A DNA stretch of 64,000 bases from CAIQPS01 sp963721365 (GTDB lineage Bacteria > Actinomycetota > Thermoleophilia > RBG-16-64-13), in NCBI GenBank assembly GCA_963721365.1, contig CAVRJE010000007.1, positions 62,001 through 126,000 on the forward strand, read 5' to 3'. A program made the position numbers and the translations under genes. A model generated the notes under the pieces. It did no database searches and was not told the DNA's origin. It saw only the letters and a program-made list of their open reading frames with translations. Within the stretch, counting starts at the first letter, position 1; each line of letters starts with the position of its first letter. Below, piece by piece: positions 1 to 7,959 of the stretch.

Positions 1-209
1 GTTCTGGTTTCGACGACACGCCCATCGAGGAGCTGGAGCTCGGGGTGCGCTCCTACAACTGCCTCAAGCGTGAGGGCGTCGAGACCGTCGGTGACCTGAT
101 CAACAAGTCGGAGCAGGAGCTCATGTGCATCCCGAATTTCGGGCGCAAGAGTATTGAAGAGGTTCGCGAGCGCCTCGAGACGAACAATCTGAAGCTAAAG
201 GGAGAATAG
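1..209 (+). CDS. rpoA: DNA-directed RNA polymerase alpha subunit, C-terminal end (partial)
   Basis: Only the last ~68 codons are in the window; the reading frame is entered at base 3 and stops at TAG 207-209. The visible part is the alpha C-terminal domain that contacts UP elements and activators. It shows the two helix-hairpin-helix-like elements, with GVETVGDLIN and IPNFGRKSIEEV, and the usual basic tail. The stop lies one base before the GTG of rplQ, as expected for the rpsM-rpsK-rpsD-rpoA-rplQ operon. Family assignment is clear although the 5' part is missing. Confidence 0.93.
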   Translation, partial: SGFDDTPIEELELGVRSYNCLKREGVETVGDLINKSEQELMCIPNFGRKSIEEVRERLETNNLKLKGE

Positions 210-210
210 G

Positions 211-561
211 GTGAGGCACCAGAGAAAAGGAAGGCGGTTCGGGATCCAGCCGAGCCATCGCCGGCAGATGCTGGCGAATCTTGCCTGCTCTGTGCTCGAG
301 CACGGACGGATCAAGACCACCGAGGCCCGGGCTAAGGAAGTCAAGCCCATGGTCGAGAAGATCATCACGATGGGCAAAGCCGGCGATCTGAACTCCCGTC
401 GGACCGCCATCGCCCAGCTCCACAACAAGCAGATTTCATACAAGCTGTTCAACGAGATCGCTCCGCGCTACGCGGACCGCCCGGGTGGCTACACCCGCAT
501 CATCCACGTCGGTCCTCGTCAAGGCGACGCCGCCGAGATGGTTTTTCTGGAGCTAGTCTAG
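211..561 (+). CDS. rplQ: 50S ribosomal protein L17
   Basis: 116-residue L17, a large-subunit protein near the peptide exit tunnel. The N-terminus has the family signature around MRHQRKGRRFG and SHRRQMLANL, and the C-terminus ends in the expected MVFLELV. The GTG start at 211 follows the rpoA stop by one base and sits behind GGGAGAATAGG, which overlaps the rpoA stop and serves as the ribosome-binding site. It is the last gene of the alpha operon; a strong hairpin follows at 630-653. Confidence 0.96.
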   Translation: MRHQRKGRRFGIQPSHRRQMLANLACSVLEHGRIKTTEARAKEVKPMVEKIITMGKAGDLNSRRTAIAQLHNKQISYKLFNEIAPRYADRPGGYTRIIHVGPRQGDAAEMVFLELV

Positions 562-629
562 GATCGGTGGCGCGCGCGGCGGCGCAGGGCGCCGGACCCG
601 CGACACGGATTCATGTGACGCTATGGTGG

Positions 630-653
630 TGCCGGGGCTGAGAAGCCCCGGCA
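630..653 (+). terminator. Hairpin after the rplQ/alpha operon
   Basis: A perfect 10-bp stem TGCCGGGGCT / AGCCCCGGCA is closed by a GAGA tetraloop. It is followed by a pyrimidine-rich stretch (tctgcgtttctg) and not a clean U-tract, so termination may be partial and truA may be reached by readthrough. Confidence 0.6.
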
Positions 654-693
654 TCTGCGTTTCTGGAGGCGCGGGGCGCCGCCCGGAGGCTGG

Positions 694-1533
694 TTGGAGC
701 GGAACCACCGCATGGAACTGCAGTATGACGGGACCGGACTTCACGGCTGGGCCAAGCAGGACGGGTTGCAGACCGTGGAGGGCTGCCTGGAGGAGGCCTT
801 TCGTACGGCACTGGGCGCCCCACCGGCGCTGCGGGTCGCAGGGCGGACCGACGCGGGCGTGCACGCCAAGCGCCAGGTCGTGAGCCTACGGTTGCCGGCG
901 GGACTGGACCTGCCCAACCTCCGCCGCTCGCTGAACGCCCTGACGCCGCACGGGATCGCCGTCCTCGCGCTTCGGCCCGCTCCCGCGGCGTTCGACGCGC
1001 GCAAGGGCGCCATCAGTCGGACCTATCGCTATTTCGTGTCCGCTCAACCGGTGGCTTCGCCGTTCTGGAACGGCTACTGCTGGCAGATCCTAGGCGATAT
1101 CGATCTCGAGGCCATGCGGGAGGCGGCTGGACTGGCTGTTGGCCGCCACGACTTCACGGCGTTGACGCCGACCGAGACCGGGCACATCTTCTTCGAGCGC
1201 ACCGTACTGCGCTGCCGCTGGAGCCGGGTGAGCGGGGCGGCCTTGGCCGGCGACGGCGCTTGGCGGCGCTGGGTTTCCCCGCCGGCGGGAGCGCCGGCAT
1301 GCTCTGCCTGGAGATCGAAGCCGACTCATTTCTCCGCCACATGGTGCGGACGCTCGTGGGTACCATGATCGAGGTCGGCCGTGGCGAACGGTCGCCGGCG
1401 GACTTTGGGCGGCTCCTGGATGGGGCGCCCCGGGAGGCGGCGGGCCTGACCGCTCCCGCCGCACGGGCTTTTCCTCTGGGACGTCCGGGACGGGCGGCCT
1501 GTGGGAAAATCCCCTGGTGGGAAAACTCTTTGA
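694..1533 (+). CDS. truA: tRNA pseudouridine(38-40) synthase, with two frameshifts
   Basis: TruA makes pseudouridine at positions 38-40 of the tRNA anticodon stem. The TTG at 694 follows GGAGGC by a normal spacing and gives the family N-terminus with YDGTGLHGW. The catalytic Asp is residue 53 in GRTDAGVHA. The frame is lost between about 1235 and 1300 (one base missing); the second part, with SFLRHMVRTLVGTMIEVG, is in another frame from about 1290. A second shift near 1461 (one extra base) restores the C-terminus HGLFLWDVRDG and the stop TGA 1531-1533. After correction the protein is about 279 residues, normal for TruA. I read both shifts as sequence errors, though a decayed gene cannot be excluded. 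Confidence 0.85.
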
Positions 1534-1558
1534 TCAGGTTGGAGACAGCGAGGACTGA

Positions 1559-2456
1559 ATGATCTGGACGTCGTATCCCCGGTACCACGGGCACGTTATC
1601 CGGCCCCCGAGCGAGGCCAACAGCCTCATCCTGCAGGTGATGTACGGGTGCTCGCACGGCGACTGCACCTTCTGCGGCTCCTATCTGGGCAAGCCCTTCC
1701 GCGTGCGGCCGTTCGCCGAGGTGATCGAGGACGTCAAGAACCTTCCCGACGGCTTCAAGCGGAACGTCAACCGGGTCTTTCTCGCCGACGGCGACGCTCT
1801 CGCCATCCCCAAGCGCCGGATGCTCGAACTGCTCGAGCTGCTGAAGGCCGAGTTCCCGGGCCTGGAGCGGGTGAGCGCTTACGCCAACGCCCACTCGCTG
1901 TTGCGGCTGTCCCAAGAGGACTTGGCCGAGATCCGCCAGGGCGGGCTTGAGCTGCTCTATCTGGGCCTCGAGTCGGGCGACGACCCGACGCTGGAGGCGA
2001 TCAAGAAGGGCGTCACCGTGGCACAGCAGATCGAGGGCTGCCACAAGGCCAAGGCGGCGGGATTCGCTATGTCGGTCACCGCGATCCTGGGCATCGGTGG
2101 CAAGGAGCGCACACACGAGCATGCGGTGGGCACGGGGAAGGCCCTGTCGGCCATCGACCCGGAATACATCGGGATACTGTCGCTGATGCTCGAATCCGGG
2201 ACGGAGATGACCGAGGCGGTGCGGAGCGGGCGGTTCGTGGTGCCCGCGCCGCTCGATCTGCTGCGCGAACTGCGGGAGATCATTGCGAATATCGACGTGG
2301 CCCACGCCGTCTTCCGCAGCAATCACGCTTCGAACTACCTGGCGCTTCGCGGAACCCTGCCCGGGCGACAAAGCCGCCCTGCTCGAAGCCCTGGACAGGG
2401 TCATCGAGACCGGGAGCCAGGCGCGCCTCAAGCCGGAGTCCTGGCGGGCACTCTGA
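1559..2456 (+). CDS. Radical SAM protein of unknown function, one frameshift near the 3' end
   Basis: About 298 residues after correction. Near residue 31 it has the cluster motif GCSHGDCTFCGS, a C-x4-C-x2-C spacing seen in one branch of radical SAM proteins and different from the usual C-x3-C-x2-C. Downstream are LESGDDPTLEAIKKG and other elements typical of the radical SAM barrel. An extra base in the CCCGGG run at 2360-2365 breaks the frame; in the next frame the protein continues with DKAALLEALDRVIE to TGA 2454-2456. The ATG at 1559 has GAGG upstream. The gene converges on the molybdoenzyme gene. No substrate can be named from the sequence. Confidence 0.8.
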
Positions 2457-2478
2457 CGCGGCCGAGCCGCCGCGCCTC

Positions 2479-5055
2479 CTACAGCTTCTCCACCTCGATA
2501 AGGCAGGAGTTCGGCGCCTGGCCGGTCGACGTCGGCGTGATGAAGCGGTGCGACGTTAGCAGGTTGACGCACCCGGCCTTGTCGGCCGAGTATCCCGGCT
2601 CGCCCACCGGCAGGTAGTCCGCGCACGACTCGTATGAGTGCACCGTCCCCGGCGGCACCCGCTCGGTCACCTGGGCGACCAGGATCACCTCGGCCCGATC
2701 GTTGTGGGCCCGGATGAGGTCGCCGTCCTTGATGCCCCGGGCGGCCGCGTCTTTCGAGTGGAGGCGCATGATCCAGTAGTAGTGCCCGTCTTCCTTGAGG
2801 ACCCGGTGATCTTTGATGTCGTTGCTCCAGCACCCCTTCGAATCACCCATCGTATGGAAGCTGTAGCGCGCGTGAGGCGAGACCATCTGGAGCGGGTACT
2901 TCTCGTACAATTCGGTGGTGCGGTGGCCCTCCCAGCTCGGGATGTACTGCGGGCCCATGGCCGGGCGCTCCGGGTCGGTCTCGTCGGTCTGGTAGAACCG
3001 GGTGAGGCTGCTGGACACGAACTCGATCTTGCCGGAGGAGGTCTGTAGCCCCTTCTTCTTGACGGTGTCCCAGACGGGCGAACCGTCGGGGGTGTCCTTG
3101 GCCCGGTCCTCGGCGAACCAGCGCAGCGCCGGGGTGTAGGGAGTCTCTTTCGGCACCGGCACGACGTAGTAGCCCTTCTCCTCGAACTCTTCCCAGGAGA
3201 TGCGCTTGGGGAGATCGCTGGCGTGGAACATCCGCTTGACCCAGTCGAGGTCGGTGTGCCCGCCCTCGGTGTAGATGTCGCCCACGCCGAGGCGGTCGGC
3301 CAGGGCGGCGAAGATCTCGTAGTCGGACTTCGATTCCCCGAGCGGCTCGATGCACTTCTGCTGGAACACGATCGTGCGGTGGTTGCACTGGTCGAACTTG
3401 TTGGCTCCGTAGCCGGACGCGTACGCCCAGTCTCCGATGTCCCAGCGCTCGAAGTTGGTGCAGGCCGGCAGGATGATGTCGGCGAAGCGGGCCTCGCCTT
3501 CGAACCAGATGGACTGGTTGACCACGAACCCCACTTTGCCGTCGCGGTAGGCCTGGACGTACCGGTTGGTGTCGGTCATGGTGCCGATGAAGGAGCCGCC
3601 GTAGCGGTAGTACATCTGCACGTGCGGGTAGCCGGAGGCCGGGTACCGGTACTTCGTGAACTGCGACTCGATGGAGCCGCCGCAGAAGCCCTTGGCGCGC
3701 CACTCCATGGTCTCGTGCCTCATGGCCTCGGGGATCCGCAGCCGCGACACTATCTGGCCCTCGGGCGAATGGTGCGGGTTGGAGAAGGTGCCGCCGTCCG
3801 GCCACATGCGGTGGGCCAGGCGGATGCCGGCCGCCGTGCCGGCGATGTCGCCGGAGATGCCGCCCTCGGCGTAGCCCGGGAACCAGAACGAGCGGTCGAA
3901 AGGCGCTCCCGAGGTGGTCGACCAGATGTTGCTGCCGGGCTTGCCCAGTCCCTGCATGGCCGCAAGGGCGATCATCGTCCGGGTCCACTCGTTCCCGGTC
4001 GCGGCCCGGCATGCGCCACCCCAGCCGCCCATGCCGCCGGCCGCCAGCATGGTCTTCTTGGTGCCCCACTCCCGGGCCAAGGCCCGGATCTCGCGGGCGG
4101 GGATGGTCGTTTCGACCTCCGCCCACTCCGGCGTCTTCGCCGTGCCGTCGCTCTCGCCGAGCACGTAGGCCTTCCATTCGTCGAAGCCGTGGGTCCGGGC
4201 CGCGACGTACTCCTTGTCGTACAGGCCCTCGGTGAGCCACACGAAGGCGATGGCGAGGCCCATGGCCACATCGGTCCCCAACCGGGGAGCGAACCACTTG
4301 TCGCCTATGAGGCCGGCCGTGTGGTTGTAGTAAGGGTCGATGAAGATCATCTTCATGCCCGCTTGCTTTAGCCAGTCGCGGCGGACGGTGCTCTCGAAGG
4401 AGCCGTACACGCCTCCGGTAGTCTCCGGGTCCGCGGACCAGAACACCACCATCTCGCTGTGCTTCAGGGCGTCTTCGAGCAGGTCGTACTGCTCAGGGAT
4501 GCCCAGGCGGTTGCTGAACCCCCACATGTGGGCGCCGCCCCACTGCCAGCCTTCCCAGCTGTCGGGGTTGTGCTCGGCATAGGTGTAGCCGATGAGGTTC
4601 ATGAAGCGGTTGTAGGCGCTGAACCGGTACCCGATGTTGCCCCACATGTGGTGGGAGCCGGGAGTGGTGAGCACGGCCGCCGGGCCCACCTCGCGCTTGA
4701 GGCGGATGATCTCGTCGGCCACCATGTCGAGGGCCTCGTCCCAAGTGATGGGCTCGTAGCCTGATTCACCCCGTTTGTCGATGTTCCGCTCGCCGTTCGG
4801 GTCGAAATCCACCCTCTTGAGCGGGGTGAGGATGCGGTTGGGAGCGTAGATGGTGGATCTGTGGGCGACGGTCCACGGCGAGAGGGTGGTCCTGCGCGGA
4901 GGCGTGAAGTCTCGGCCTTTGGCGTGGATGGTGAAGGACGGGCCGTCGCTTTCGTCGAGTTGGAGGGGGATGATGCGGACGATCCGCCCATCCTCCACAT
5001 CCACATGCACTGGTCCGCCCGTGGTCAGATTCGTCAGTCGACGTGTTCCAGCCAT
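2479..5055 (-). CDS. Molybdopterin oxidoreductase, pyrogallol-phloroglucinol transhydroxylase-like catalytic subunit
   Basis: 858-residue member of the bis-MGD (DMSO reductase) superfamily. ATG 5055 is chosen because GAGGG lies 8 bases upstream; an earlier in-frame ATG has no proper binding site. The best match by motifs is the large subunit of Pelobacter pyrogallol transhydroxylase, whose active site uses His144, Asp174 and Tyr404, with Ser175 on the metal. With a constant offset of nine residues this protein has H135 (GSHHMWGN), D165 and S166 (NPDSWEGW) and Y395 (WFPGYAEGG). As in that enzyme there is no N-terminal 4Fe-4S cysteine motif. The usual partner, a small subunit with three 4Fe-4S clusters, is not adjacent. 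No Tat signal is evident. Related hydroxylases and catechol dehydroxylases are alternatives, so the substrate is uncertain; a phenolic compound is the inference. Confidence 0.8.
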   Translation of the reverse strand: MAGTRRLTNLTTGGPVHVDVEDGRIVRIIPLQLDESDGPSFTIHAKGRDFTPPRRTTLSPWTVAHRSTIYAPNRILTPLKRVDFDPNGERNIDKRGESGYEPITWDEALDMVADEIIRLKREVGPAAVLTTPGSHHMWGNIGYRFSAYNRFMNLIGYTYAEHNPDSWEGWQWGGAHMWGFSNRLGIPEQYDLLEDALKHSEMVVFWSADPETTGGVYGSFESTVRRDWLKQAGMKMIFIDPYYNHTAGLIGDKWFAPRLGTDVAMGLAIAFVWLTEGLYDKEYVAARTHGFDEWKAYVLGESDGTAKTPEWAEVETTIPAREIRALAREWGTKKTMLAAGGMGGWGGACRAATGNEWTRTMIALAAMQGLGKPGSNIWSTTSGAPFDRSFWFPGYAEGGISGDIAGTAAGIRLAHRMWPDGGTFSNPHHSPEGQIVSRLRIPEAMRHETMEWRAKGFCGGSIESQFTKYRYPASGYPHVQMYYRYGGSFIGTMTDTNRYVQAYRDGKVGFVVNQSIWFEGEARFADIILPACTNFERWDIGDWAYASGYGANKFDQCNHRTIVFQQKCIEPLGESKSDYEIFAALADRLGVGDIYTEGGHTDLDWVKRMFHASDLPKRISWEEFEEKGYYVVPVPKETPYTPALRWFAEDRAKDTPDGSPVWDTVKKKGLQTSSGKIEFVSSSLTRFYQTDETDPERPAMGPQYIPSWEGHRTTELYEKYPLQMVSPHARYSFHTMGDSKGCWSNDIKDHRVLKEDGHYYWIMRLHSKDAAARGIKDGDLIRAHNDRAEVILVAQVTERVPPGTVHSYESCADYLPVGEPGYSADKAGCVNLLTSHRFITPTSTGQAPNSCLIEVEKL

Positions 5056-5114
5056 TGATATCGCCCTCGTTCCCGTCATGCCCTTCGGAACCCTGTGTTT
5101 CGTGAAGTAGCGAC

Positions 5115-5163
5115 CGGCAGTTTGCCGATGCGGTAAACTACCTACCGTACGCCAGTTTGTCAA
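5115..5163 (-). promoter_or_regulatory. Promoter of the molybdoenzyme gene with twin palindromic operators
   Basis: On the minus strand TTGACA (5163-5158) and TAGTTT (5140-5135) are separated by 17 bases, a good sigma-70-type promoter. The palindrome GGTAAACTACC (5132-5142) covers the -10 element. A second palindrome with the same geometry, GGCAGTTTGCC (5116-5126), lies 16 bases away centre to centre. On the minus strand it reads GGCAAACTGCC, differing from GGTAAACTACC only at two mirror-image positions. The divergent TetR protein is the obvious candidate ligand (inference). Confidence 0.65.
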
Positions 5164-5271
5164 GGTGAAAAGCCGCAAATAGGACGGAAAATCGCCGATT
5201 CTGCACCGTCACGCGGGCCGCGTGTTACCTTGGGATGACCCGTTCGGCCATCGTACTTTGTAAGGATATAC

Positions 5272-5949
5272 GTGAGCGACGAACCGACCCGATTCACGCC
5301 GCGGATGACTGCCACGGCGAGGAAGCGCCAGATCGTCGAGGTAGCCCTCGATCTCATAGCCAAACACGGCCTCCAGGGCGTGACCATGTCGCGCATCGCG
5401 GCGGGTGCGGGCATCAGGCAGGCCTCGCTCTACAGCCACTTCCAGAGCAGGCACGAGATACTTCTTGCCGCGCTTGACGTCATCTACGAGCGGATCTACG
5501 CCTCGCGGATGACCCGCTCCAACGAGAACACGCTTCAACGGCTTCGGGAGATCTGCGATCACCACGTGGAGTTGTGGGAGGGTCAGGGCGAGAGACACCA
5601 CGCGCATCTGCTTCTCGAGTTCGTCGCGGGAGCCCCTGGCGAAGGCCTGCGGGAGACTCTGGCCTCCAAGCACCTGGAGACGCTCAAGGAGTTCGTCCAG
5701 ATCGTGGAGCGGGGCAAGAAGGAGGGCAAGATCCCGCCATACGTGGACTCCGAGCAGGTCGCCTGGTTCATCACCGGCTTCGCTTTCGCGGGAGACGTCT
5801 CGCAGACGATGGGCTTCAAGCATTTCCTCGATCCGGAGATCTCCGGCCGCTGGCTGGACGTGATGTTTGCGAGCTTCGTGGCCCAACCTGGGGAAGTCCT
5901 CCCTTCTCCCGCCGCAACTTCCCCTCTCGCGGCCAGAAATGCGGGATAG
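5272..5949 (+). CDS. TetR/AcrR family transcriptional regulator
   Basis: 225-residue regulator. Residues about 15-62 form the TetR helix-turn-helix domain, with RKRQIVEVALDLIAKHG and GVTMSRIAAGAGIRQASLYSHF. The C-terminal part is helical and variable, as expected for the ligand-binding and dimer domain. GTG 5272 follows AAGGATATAC. The gene is divergent from the molybdoenzyme gene with a 216-base shared region holding two matching palindromes over the molybdoenzyme promoter, so repression of that gene, relieved by an aromatic ligand, is likely but not shown. Upstream TTGGGA and TACTTT spaced by 18 bases could be its own promoter. Confidence 0.9.
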   Translation: MSDEPTRFTPRMTATARKRQIVEVALDLIAKHGLQGVTMSRIAAGAGIRQASLYSHFQSRHEILLAALDVIYERIYASRMTRSNENTLQRLREICDHHVELWEGQGERHHAHLLLEFVAGAPGEGLRETLASKHLETLKEFVQIVERGKKEGKIPPYVDSEQVAWFITGFAFAGDVSQTMGFKHFLDPEISGRWLDVMFASFVAQPGEVLPSPAATSPLAARNAG

Positions 5950-5964
5950 AACCGCCTTTTCGTC

Positions 5965-5994
5965 TTGACACGACCCGCCTCCCTCCACTATTAT
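5965..5994 (+). promoter_or_regulatory. Promoter of the rplM-rpsI operon
   Basis: TTGACA (5965-5970) and TATTAT (5989-5994) are separated by 18 bases, close to the sigma-70 consensus. The ribosome-binding site AAGGAGG lies just before the rplM GTG at 6021. The promoter lies right after the TetR stop and explains independent expression of the ribosomal genes. Confidence 0.75.
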
Positions 5995-6020
5995 CTGCGG
6001 TCGCGTTTTAAGGAGGCAGT

Positions 6021-6455
6021 GTGAAGACCTATTCGGCCAAACCCGGCGAAGTGCAGCGTAACTGGTGGGTCGTCGACGCCGACGGCAAGAACCTGGGCCG
6101 GTTGGCATCCGAGATAGCCATAGTCCTGCGGGGCAAGAACAAGCCGCAGTACACTCCCCATACCGACACCGGCGACTTCATCGTTGTGGTCAATGCGGAG
6201 AAGATCGCGGTCACCGGCAACAAGTTGACCGACAAGATGTACTACCGCCATTCCGGTTACCCCGGCGGCCTGAAGGCCGAGTCGCTCGGCCACCTTCTGG
6301 ACCGCCGGCCGGCCGAAGTGCTTCGCAAGGCCGTCAAGGGGATGTTGCCCAAGAACCGGCTCGCGGCGCAGCAGTTGGGAAAGCTCAAGATCTACGCTGG
6401 GCCCAAGCATCCCCATGCAGCCCAGAAGCCTGAGGAGTTGCCATGGCAACAGTAA
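6021..6455 (+). CDS. rplM: 50S ribosomal protein L13
   Basis: 144-residue L13, an early assembly protein of the large subunit. It has the family features WWVVDADGKNLGRLAS, TDTGDFIVVVNAEKI, and MLPKNRLAAQQLGKLKIY, and a normal length. The GTG start at 6021 is preceded by AAGGAGGCAGT, a near-perfect ribosome-binding site. Its 3' end overlaps rpsI by 13 bases, which suggests translational coupling of the pair. Confidence 0.96.
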   Translation: MKTYSAKPGEVQRNWWVVDADGKNLGRLASEIAIVLRGKNKPQYTPHTDTGDFIVVVNAEKIAVTGNKLTDKMYYRHSGYPGGLKAESLGHLLDRRPAEVLRKAVKGMLPKNRLAAQQLGKLKIYAGPKHPHAAQKPEELPWQQ

Positions 6456-6835
6456 TCTACGCGGCGACCGGCAAACGGAAGACCGCCGTGGCCCGGGTCA
6501 GGCTCATGCCCGGCACCGGGACGATCACCGTCAACGGCAAGGACGTCAAGGACTACTTCAACCGGCAGACGCTCGCCCTTCTGGTCCGCTCGCCGCTCGT
6601 CGAGACCGGCACCGAGGCGCGCTACGACGTTATCGCCTCGATCGTGGGCGGCGGCAAATCCGGCCAAGCCGGGGCGCTCAAACACGGTGTCGCCAGGGCG
6701 CTCGTCGAAGCCGACCCCTCGCTCAAGACCGAGGTCAAGCGGGCCGGACATCTCTCGCGTGACGCCCGTATGGTGGAGCGCAAGAAGGCCGGGCTCAAGA
6801 AGGCCCGCAAGCGTCCGCAGTTCTCCAAGCGCTAG
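6443..6835 (+). CDS. rpsI: 30S ribosomal protein S9
   Basis: 130-residue S9. The N-terminal YAATGKRKTAVARVRL, the central GGGKSGQAGALKHGVARAL and the C-terminal tail ending KARKRPQFSKR, whose last residue contacts the P-site tRNA anticodon loop, are all present. ATG 6443 lies inside the rplM 3' end with GAGGAG upstream. A strong intrinsic terminator follows at 6861-6896. Confidence 0.97.
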   Translation: MATVIYAATGKRKTAVARVRLMPGTGTITVNGKDVKDYFNRQTLALLVRSPLVETGTEARYDVIASIVGGGKSGQAGALKHGVARALVEADPSLKTEVKRAGHLSRDARMVERKKAGLKKARKRPQFSKR

Positions 6836-6860
6836 TCTGCCAGGTATCCAGGGAATCTGG

Positions 6861-6896
6861 GGGTGGGGGAGAATACTCCCTCACCCTTTCTTTTTT
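6861..6896 (+). terminator. Intrinsic terminator of rplM-rpsI
   Basis: A GC-rich hairpin pairs GGGTGGGGGAG with CTCCCTCACCC around a short AATA loop, with a single bulge or mismatch, and is followed directly by TTTCTTTTTT. This is the clearest factor-independent terminator in the window. Confidence 0.85.
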
Positions 6897-6913
6897 GGGG
6901 GTAGTGGGGGCCC

Positions 6914-7940
6914 ATGCCTGAACTACGGGTAGACGTCGACGCTGTGGGCCGGAACACCGAGGCCGTCGCCTCCCTGCTCAAGGCGCACTCCCTCGCTCTC
7001 GTCGGCGTGACCAAAGGCTGCTTGGGCGAGCCGAGGGTCGCCGCGGCGATGCTCGCCGGCGGCGCCGTTGCCCTGGCCGACACCCGGGACCAGAACCTGC
7101 GTCGGTTGCGGTCCGCGTTCCCTGCCGCCGAACTGCACCGCATCCACCTACCTTCGCTCCGCGAGCCGTTCGACCCGGGCGACGTGACGTACGTGACGTC
7201 CCGGGAGGGGGCCTCTGCCGTCGCCGCGCTCGGTTCGGCCGGCGTGCCTCGCAGGGTGATGATCCAGGTGGAGACCGGGGATGAACGCGAGGGCGTGCCC
7301 GCGGAAATGCTTCTCGACCTCGCCGGCTTCGTGGCGGGGGAGCCCCGTCTGCTGCTGGAGGGACTGTCCACCAACTACGCCTGCTTCCTCGGCCCGACCC
7401 TCCGGCCTCGAGGCTTCGCTGGAAGGCGTCGCCCAGGCGGCCCGAACACTACGCTCCGCCGGGTTTCCCATCGGCAGGGTGTCCGGAGGCAACTCCAGCG
7501 TGCTCTGGCTTCTCAAGCGAGGGGGCGGACTTGCCGAAGAGGTGACGGAGCTGCGGTGCGGCGAGGCTCTGCTTCTCGGGCAGGACGCCCTCTACTACGA
7601 GCCCGTGCCCGGCTGCCTGACCGACGCCTGCGTGCTCAGGGCGGAAGTGCTCGAGGAGTATACTAAGACCTCTGAAACGAGCTCTGGACGGGCTTCCCGA
7701 GGGCCGGCCCGCAGGGTCGTCGTGGGCATCGGACGGCAGGACCTGAGCGGAGGCGCCGTCAGGTTCCTTGACCCGGGACTGACTGAGGTCGGCCGTTCGG
7801 CCGACTACCTGGTGGCCGAGGTGGGGGCCGGCTCTTCGGCTCCGGCGGTCGGTCAGGTGATCGAGATGCATCCTGGTTACGAAGCGTTGGTGGCCGCTTG
7901 GACCTCGCCCTATGTAGGGGTAAGGTTCCGAGGGCTGTGA
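6914..7940 (+). CDS. Ornithine/alanine racemase-family PLP protein, one frameshift
   Basis: About 341 residues after correction. The alanine racemase N-terminal barrel is recognisable: the PLP lysine is K34 in LVGVTKGCLG, followed by ALADTRDQNLRRL, GDEREGVP and, late in the barrel, GRVSGGNSSVLWLL, a motif typical of the short ornithine racemase/YhfX-type branch. The usual C-terminal beta domain of Alr is missing, as in that branch. The frame shifts by one extra base at about 7390-7405; the second part runs to TGA 7938-7940. ATG 6914 lies after the rpsI terminator and glmS follows 19 bases downstream. Whether it supplies D-alanine, another D-amino acid or racemises ornithine cannot be read from the sequence. 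Confidence 0.75.
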
Positions 7941-7959
7941 GAACGGAGGTCGCTTTCTG

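Noticed and set aside
694..1533. truA and other broken genes as true pseudogenes
   Set aside because: The same kind of single-base break hits many essential genes with both parts conserved, so sequence error explains them better than decay.
1154..2833. Long open frame on the minus strand across truA and the radical SAM gene
   Set aside because: It is antisense to conserved genes, has low-complexity Arg/Pro-rich translation and no recognisable motif; such frames are common at this base composition.
2479..5055. Acetylene hydratase or formate dehydrogenase identity for the molybdoenzyme
   Set aside because: Those families carry an N-terminal 4Fe-4S cysteine motif and a Cys or Sec ligand; here the motif is missing and a Ser ligand with the His/Asp/Tyr set fits transhydroxylase.
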